Source: CAYUNA01 sp047629355 (GTDB lineage Bacteria; Bacteroidota; Bacteroidia; Chitinophagales; Saprospiraceae). From it: DNA of 10,084 nucleotides. Both the position numbers and the translations under genes were made by a program. The stretch is taken from contig JBLHWU010000222.1 in assembly GCA_047629355.1 (NCBI GenBank), forward strand, positions 1 to 10,084, read 5' to 3'. Below are positions 7,037 through 10,084 of the stretch, one piece after another. The notes under the pieces are model-generated. The model did no database searches. It had not been told where the DNA came from and saw nothing but the letters and a program-made list of their open reading frames with translations. Position 1 is the stretch's first letter, and each line of letters starts with the position of its first letter.

Positions 7037-7193
7037 GAACGCGAATTAAATAAATGCAGATTCTTGACAGGATATTTTGTCCTCATTTTTTACTTTAAAA
7101 ATGCTCATTATATCAACACAAATCGCACTTTTAAAGCAAAAAGGGAGAACAAAACCTCACTCCCAAGAATCTGCATTTATTTATTCCGCGTTC
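7037..7193. repeat. 157-bp MITE-like element with 30-bp terminal inverted repeats
   Basis: 7037-7066 (GAACGCGAATTAAATAAATG...) is inverted at 7164-7193 with 28 of 30 positions identical. The match weakens outside (CTTCC...TAA pieces on both sides), suggesting older, longer ends. Inside is a second inverted pair, TTTAAAAATGC with GCACTTTTAAA (10 of 11), so the whole element can fold into one long rod. There is no transposase and no coding frame of note inside. I could not make out a clear target-site duplication. It occupies most of the convergent gap between the TRIC and FecR-like genes and may act on both mRNA 3' ends. Confidence 0.75.
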
Positions 7194-7233
7194 CTTATCT
7201 TGGAAGCCTCGAATTATCTAAATTTCTAAACGT

Positions 7234-7968
7234 CTACTCACAACTCCCCCCAATCAATGAATAAATCACCTCCGACTCCTCAAAAACATTCGCATTCACA
7301 GATTTTCCAATCGCGTCTACTACCTCTTTCAAAGTGGCATTATCAGCGGTATATGTGAAAGGACATTTTCCCAAACCAGGATTAGTCATCGTAATTTCTG
7401 CACCAAAAGTACGCGTCAAATCGTCGATGACTCGTGCCATATAAGTGTCGTTGAATTCCAGTCGTTTCGTATGCCAGTACATATCGCTGGGCGTGGATTT
7501 TCGGATGCGAGACAATGCCTTCTTTTCTCGGTCAAAAATGCCTTTTACCCCTTTTGATAATTCGACTTCACCGCCGCCGCCACTAGGTTGAAGCGTCACG
7601 CCACCTGCTGCTACGTTGACGCTGGTAGAGGTGACGTTTTCATGGGTGTTGACATTAAATTTAGACGCTGCGGAAACGGTAATTCGTTCTTTTTCAGTCG
7701 CCACTACAAAGGTTTTTTTATCATTTTGAACGTCAAAAAAAGCGATGCCTTTCAATTCTACTTTGCGATTACTTTGCGTAAACTCAACAGGATATTTTAA
7801 GTAAGAATTTTCATTCAAATGGGCGATAGAGTTGTCAGGAAGCGTGATGCTTTTGGTTTCAGCTGCACTTGTTTGGGCTTCTTGCCATTCGATTGGCGGT
7901 TCGCCGCAACTCATTAAAAATAGGGTAATCAATAGTAGTGCGAATGGAGAAATTTTGTGGTATTGCAT
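7234..7968 (-). CDS. FecR-like lipoprotein with FecR and DUF4974/STN-like domains
   Basis: 244 residues. The N-terminus (MQYHKISPFALLLITLFLMSC) is a lipoprotein signal with lipobox LMSC and Cys21 as anchor. Residues 37-130 match the FecR beta-rich domain: ITLPDNSIAHLNENSYLKYP, VELKGIAFFDV (70-80), then FVVATEKERITV and the repeated hydrophobic strand SVNVAAGGVTLQP. Residues 168-238 match the C-terminal DUF4974/STN-like domain (LEFNDTYMARVIDDLTRTFG and ATLKEVVDAIGKSVN). Cys202 and Cys243 could form a disulfide. Classical FecR proteins carry a cytoplasmic anti-sigma region of roughly 80 residues and one membrane helix before these domains. Here the cytoplasmic part is absent and replaced by a lipid anchor, so direct sigma-factor control seems impossible. 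No ECF sigma factor or TonB receptor gene is adjacent. The ATG follows a run of nine A's and a TC on the coding strand. Function unknown; an envelope sensor or scaffold is only a guess. Confidence 0.9.
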   Translation of the reverse strand: MQYHKISPFALLLITLFLMSCGEPPIEWQEAQTSAAETKSITLPDNSIAHLNENSYLKYPVEFTQSNRKVELKGIAFFDVQNDKKTFVVATEKERITVSAASKFNVNTHENVTSTSVNVAAGGVTLQPSGGGGEVELSKGVKGIFDREKKALSRIRKSTPSDMYWHTKRLEFNDTYMARVIDDLTRTFGAEITMTNPGLGKCPFTYTADNATLKEVVDAIGKSVNANVFEESEVIYSLIGGSCE

Positions 7969-7982
7969 GATTTTTTTTTGCC

Positions 7983-8013
7983 CAAAAGTAGTAATTTTTT
8001 GAAAAGGTCAACA
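7983..8013 (-). promoter_or_regulatory. Bacteroidota-type promoter for the FecR-like gene
   Basis: On the minus strand, TGTTG (8013-8009) is followed after 18 bases by TACTTTTG (7990-7983). This matches the known Bacteroidota -33 TTG / -7 TAnnTTTG pattern exactly at the -7 box. Transcription would begin only about 10 bases before the ATG at 7968, giving a very short leader with no room for a Shine-Dalgarno site. Confidence 0.6.
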
Positions 8014-8216
8014 GGTATCTGAACGAAATTACTTCCCTTTGACACTCTTTTGAAGGATGCCGCTGTTTGTTTCTCTGCAAATTCGTAATTTTGCGCCTGA
8101 TTTTAAAATACAAAAGTTTTAGAAAGGCTTGTAAGTAAGTGCTCGGACACATTTGTTTTGATATTTGAGGAGGGAGAAAACTGCAAATTTTCGACCTTCA
8201 ATAAAAATACAGTGCG

Positions 8217-8233
8217 CGTTGCCTGCGGCAACG
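8217..8233. repeat. 7-bp GC-rich hairpin
   Basis: CGTTGCC (8217-8223) and GGCAACG (8227-8233) enclose a 3-base loop. It sits 5 bases before the large hairpin at 8239 and is probably part of the same folded element. Confidence 0.6.
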
Positions 8234-8238
8234 GGATT

Positions 8239-8294
8239 GGGAGTTTGAGAGATAAAAAGCATTTTTTTAAATGCTTTTCACCTCTCAAACTCCC
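8239..8294. repeat. 26-bp near-perfect hairpin
   Basis: GGGAGTTTGAGAGATAAAAA... (8239-8264) pairs with 8269-8294 around a 4-base TTTT loop, with 24 of 26 positions matched. The loop is minimal and the stem long, as in a MITE core or a structured RNA. It is followed by TTGGTTTTTATCTC on the plus strand, only loosely T-rich. Confidence 0.85.
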
Positions 8295-8518
8295 TTGGTT
8301 TTTATCTCTAAGTTAAATATGTCCGAGCACTTAGTCAGACATATTTATTCGGTGTTGTGGATGGTGGAATTTAGTATACAACTAACTGATTATCAACACA
8401 GTGTGAACTAAAGTCCACTGTCTTATAATCCAAGCAATTGTGTCCGAGTACTTACTTATTTTAGGATTATTCGGAACCAATATATAAATACACCAATTCA
8501 CTTTTTATACCAAAAAAT

Positions 8519-9850
8519 ATGCTAACAGCTATATCTCCAATCGACGGTCGCTACGCCGGAAAAACGCAAGAATTATCTGAATATTTCTCAGAATACGCGT
8601 TGATAAAATACCGCGTTTTTGTAGAAATTCAGTATTTTCGGGCACTGTGTGAATTGCCGTTGCCGCAACTAGCCAATTTTCCAAAGGAGAAATTGGAAGA
8701 GTTATCAGCTGTTGCCGCTAATTTTGATATAAAAGATGCGGAAAAAATCAAGTTGACGGAACGTACGACCAATCACGATGTGAAAGCGGTGGAGTATTTC
8801 ATCAAAGAGCAATTTGATAAATTAGATATTAGTGAATACAAGGAATTTGTGCATTTTGGATTGACCTCACAGGACATTAATAATACGTCTGTGCCCTTGT
8901 CTATTAAAGAGGCGATGGTGAACGTATTTTTGCCAAGTTTGACGGAAGTGATGGACGCTTTGGAGAAAATGAGTAAGGATTGGGCACACATTCCGATGTT
9001 GGCAAAAACGCATGGACAGCCTGCTTCGCCAACACGTTTGGGTAAAGAAATTCAGGTTTTTGCAGAACGTTTGCGGGTACAATTGGAGTCGTTGAAAAAT
9101 ATTCCTTTTTCTGCAAAATTTGGTGGCGCAACAGGAAACTTCAACGCGCATTATGTGACTTACAAAGACCGGGATTGGCATGGGTTCGGAAATGATTTTG
9201 TCTCAGAATACTTGGGCTTGCAGCGGTCACAGCACACGACACAGATTGAGCATTATGACAATTTGGCGGCATTGTTTCACGGTTTGAGCCGAATTAATAC
9301 GATTTTGATTGATTTTTGTCGGGACATTTGGACGTATGTTTCAATGGAATATTTCCGACAAAAAACGATTAAAGGGGAAATAGGTTCTTCCGCGATGCCA
9401 CATAAAGTGAACCCGATTGATTTTGAAAATGCGGAAGGAAATTTAGGGATTGCGAATGCGATTTTTGGACATTTGGCAGCGAAGTTACCGATTTCAAGAT
9501 TGCAACGAGATTTGACGGATAGTACAGTCTTGAGAAATGTCGGTGTGCCAATTGGTCATTCTTTAATTGCGTTAAAATCTATTCAAAAAGGGTTGAGTAA
9601 ATTATTGCTCAACGAAGCAAAATTGAACGAAGATTTAGAGAAAAATTGGATGGTCGTAGCAGAAGCAATTCAAAACATTTTGCGCAGAGAAGGGTTTGAT
9701 AAACCATACGAAGCGTTATTGAATTTGACGAGGGGAAAGGCTTCGGTGACGAAATCAGATATCCATGAATTTATTGATGGATTGGCAGTTACGGATGCAG
9801 TGAAGGAGGAATTGAAGGAGATTTCGCCACAGAATTATGTAGGGAAATAA
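8519..9850 (+). CDS. purB: adenylosuccinate lyase
   Basis: 443 residues, cytoplasmic homotetramer of the fumarase/aspartase superfamily. It acts twice in purine synthesis: SAICAR to AICAR plus fumarate, and adenylosuccinate to AMP plus fumarate. The N-terminus LTAISPIDGRYAGKT is diagnostic for the E. coli-type branch (456 aa there). Active-site blocks are TERTTNHDVKAVEYFI (80-95), HFGLTSQDINNTS (112-124), AKTHGQPASPT (162-172, His165 as the likely proton donor), QIEHYDNLAALFH (242-254), and the signature loop GSSAMPHKVNPIDFENAEGN (289-308) carrying the catalytic Ser. The C-terminal ASL_C part (about 325-443) is complete. The start is the ATG after CCAAAAAAT; it aligns with the family N-terminus. 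The gene lies alone, with no other pur gene visible. The leader carries one end of the 8132-8458 repeat cluster; a weak TTG (8438-8440) / TATTTTAG (8457-8464) pair there could be its promoter. No terminator hairpin is evident after the stop. Confidence 0.97.
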   Translation: MLTAISPIDGRYAGKTQELSEYFSEYALIKYRVFVEIQYFRALCELPLPQLANFPKEKLEELSAVAANFDIKDAEKIKLTERTTNHDVKAVEYFIKEQFDKLDISEYKEFVHFGLTSQDINNTSVPLSIKEAMVNVFLPSLTEVMDALEKMSKDWAHIPMLAKTHGQPASPTRLGKEIQVFAERLRVQLESLKNIPFSAKFGGATGNFNAHYVTYKDRDWHGFGNDFVSEYLGLQRSQHTTQIEHYDNLAALFHGLSRINTILIDFCRDIWTYVSMEYFRQKTIKGEIGSSAMPHKVNPIDFENAEGNLGIANAIFGHLAAKLPISRLQRDLTDSTVLRNVGVPIGHSLIALKSIQKGLSKLLLNEAKLNEDLEKNWMVVAEAIQNILRREGFDKPYEALLNLTRGKASVTKSDIHEFIDGLAVTDAVKEELKEISPQNYVGK

Positions 9851-9956
9851 AATACGGTCAGCGGTGGATGGATTAGGGAGTATTAAGTTGAAAATTTAGC
9901 AATAAAATTAGAACTTGTGAATCCTACTATTATTTTCCCGTTACTTAGCTATTTTT

Positions 9957-10084
9957 ATGTTTAAAAACATGGATAAAGACGTCTCTGTTAAAGAGTTAAT
10001 GAACGCCGTTGTTCTGGCAGATAGAACTTTAGAGGGACTAAAAGACGCAGAGGATGGTAAAACAATTAATACTGAAAACCTTCT
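9957..10084 (+). CDS. 5' part of a small gene, possibly an antitoxin-like protein (truncated by window end)
   Basis: An open frame begins at ATG 9957-9959 (or the second ATG at 9969-9971) and runs off the window after 42 codons. The peptide is helical and charged: MDKDVSVKELMNAVVLADRT, then LEGLKDAEDGKTINTENL. The pattern 'A-L-x-D-x-x-x-G-K-T-I-x-x-E' recalls the C-terminal part of small RelB/Phd/ParD-type antitoxins, which often precede a toxin gene. That likeness is from memory of the motif style only. The frame is 106 bases after purB on the same strand. Apart from an AT-rich spacer there is nothing notable between them. Confidence 0.6.
   Translation, partial: MFKNMDKDVSVKELMNAVVLADRTLEGLKDAEDGKTINTENL

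Larger units (their letters stand above)
8132..8458. repeat. 327-bp cluster bounded by related inverted repeats
   Basis: TAAGTAAGTGCTCGGACA (8132-8149) is inverted at 8441-8458 with one mismatch in 18. A third copy, GTCCGAGCACTTA (8321-8333), has the orientation of the right end. The left and middle copies share 18 of 19 positions (8136-8154 with 8315-8333). So there may be a 198-bp inner element (8136-8333), or a composite of two insertions. AAATATGTC (8315-8323) also pairs exactly with GACATATTT (8338-8346). No gene fits inside; reading frames here run through the hairpins. Together with the FecR promoter and the purB leader this accounts for the 550-base gap 7969-8518. Confidence 0.75.

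Noticed and set aside
7064..7264. 66-codon plus-strand frame inside and beyond the MITE-like element
   Set aside because: It runs through the inverted repeat and into the 3' end of the FecR-like gene on the opposite strand; no recognisable features.
7859..8288. Two minus-strand frames (97 and 61 codons) upstream of the FecR-like gene
   Set aside because: One overlaps the FecR-like start out of frame; the other is translated through the 26-bp hairpin and repeat ends. Composition is not protein-like.
8132..8458. Reading the repeated GTCCGAGCACTTA copies as a CRISPR array
   Set aside because: Copies are few, in both orientations, and unevenly spaced, with no cas genes nearby.
8867..9181. Overlapping antisense frames within purB
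   Set aside because: The plus strand encodes a complete, motif-rich adenylosuccinate lyase; the antisense frames have no domains.

Overview
The window looks like chromosome of a Bacteroidota bacterium, probably near the Saprospiria (Lewinella/Haliscomenobacter type). The support is a type IX secretion (T9SS) C-terminal sorting domain, a CRTAC1/ASPIC-type FG-GAP protein, a FecR + DUF4974-like protein, lipoprotein signals with relaxed lipoboxes, starts without Shine-Dalgarno sequences, and one promoter matching the Bacteroidota -33 TTG / -7 TAnnTTTG pattern. The assignment is inferred from families and style, not from a marker gene.

Layout. 1-315: no intact gene, but a strong plus-strand intrinsic terminator (202-243). 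316-2562 (-): CRTAC1-like FG-GAP/ASPIC lipoprotein. 2735-3377 (-): an island of small reading frames broken by one-base shifts or stops, read here as a decayed pair (two-helix small membrane protein, then a small lipoprotein). 3532-5817 (-): secreted CotH-kinase/lamin-tail protein with a T9SS tail. 5843-5924: long imperfect palindrome directly upstream of it. 6270-6872 (+): TRIC-family cation channel. 6934-7193: two compact hairpins and a 157-bp MITE-like element in the convergent gap. 7234-7968 (-): FecR-like lipoprotein with its promoter at 7983-8013. 8132-8458: a 327-bp cluster of related inverted repeats and hairpins. 8519-9850 (+): adenylosuccinate lyase PurB. 9957-10084 (+): the start of a small gene cut by the window edge, possibly an antitoxin.

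The genes do not form one pathway. Two secreted or surface proteins (FG-GAP and CotH), a membrane channel, an envelope FecR-like protein and a housekeeping purine enzyme sit as separate units. Almost every long intergenic gap holds palindromic repeat DNA. I found no CRISPR array, tRNA, rRNA, intact transposase or recognisable defence operon. The least explained parts are the broken island at 2735-3377, the repeat cluster at 8132-8458 and the FecR-like protein that lacks the sigma-binding cytoplasmic part.
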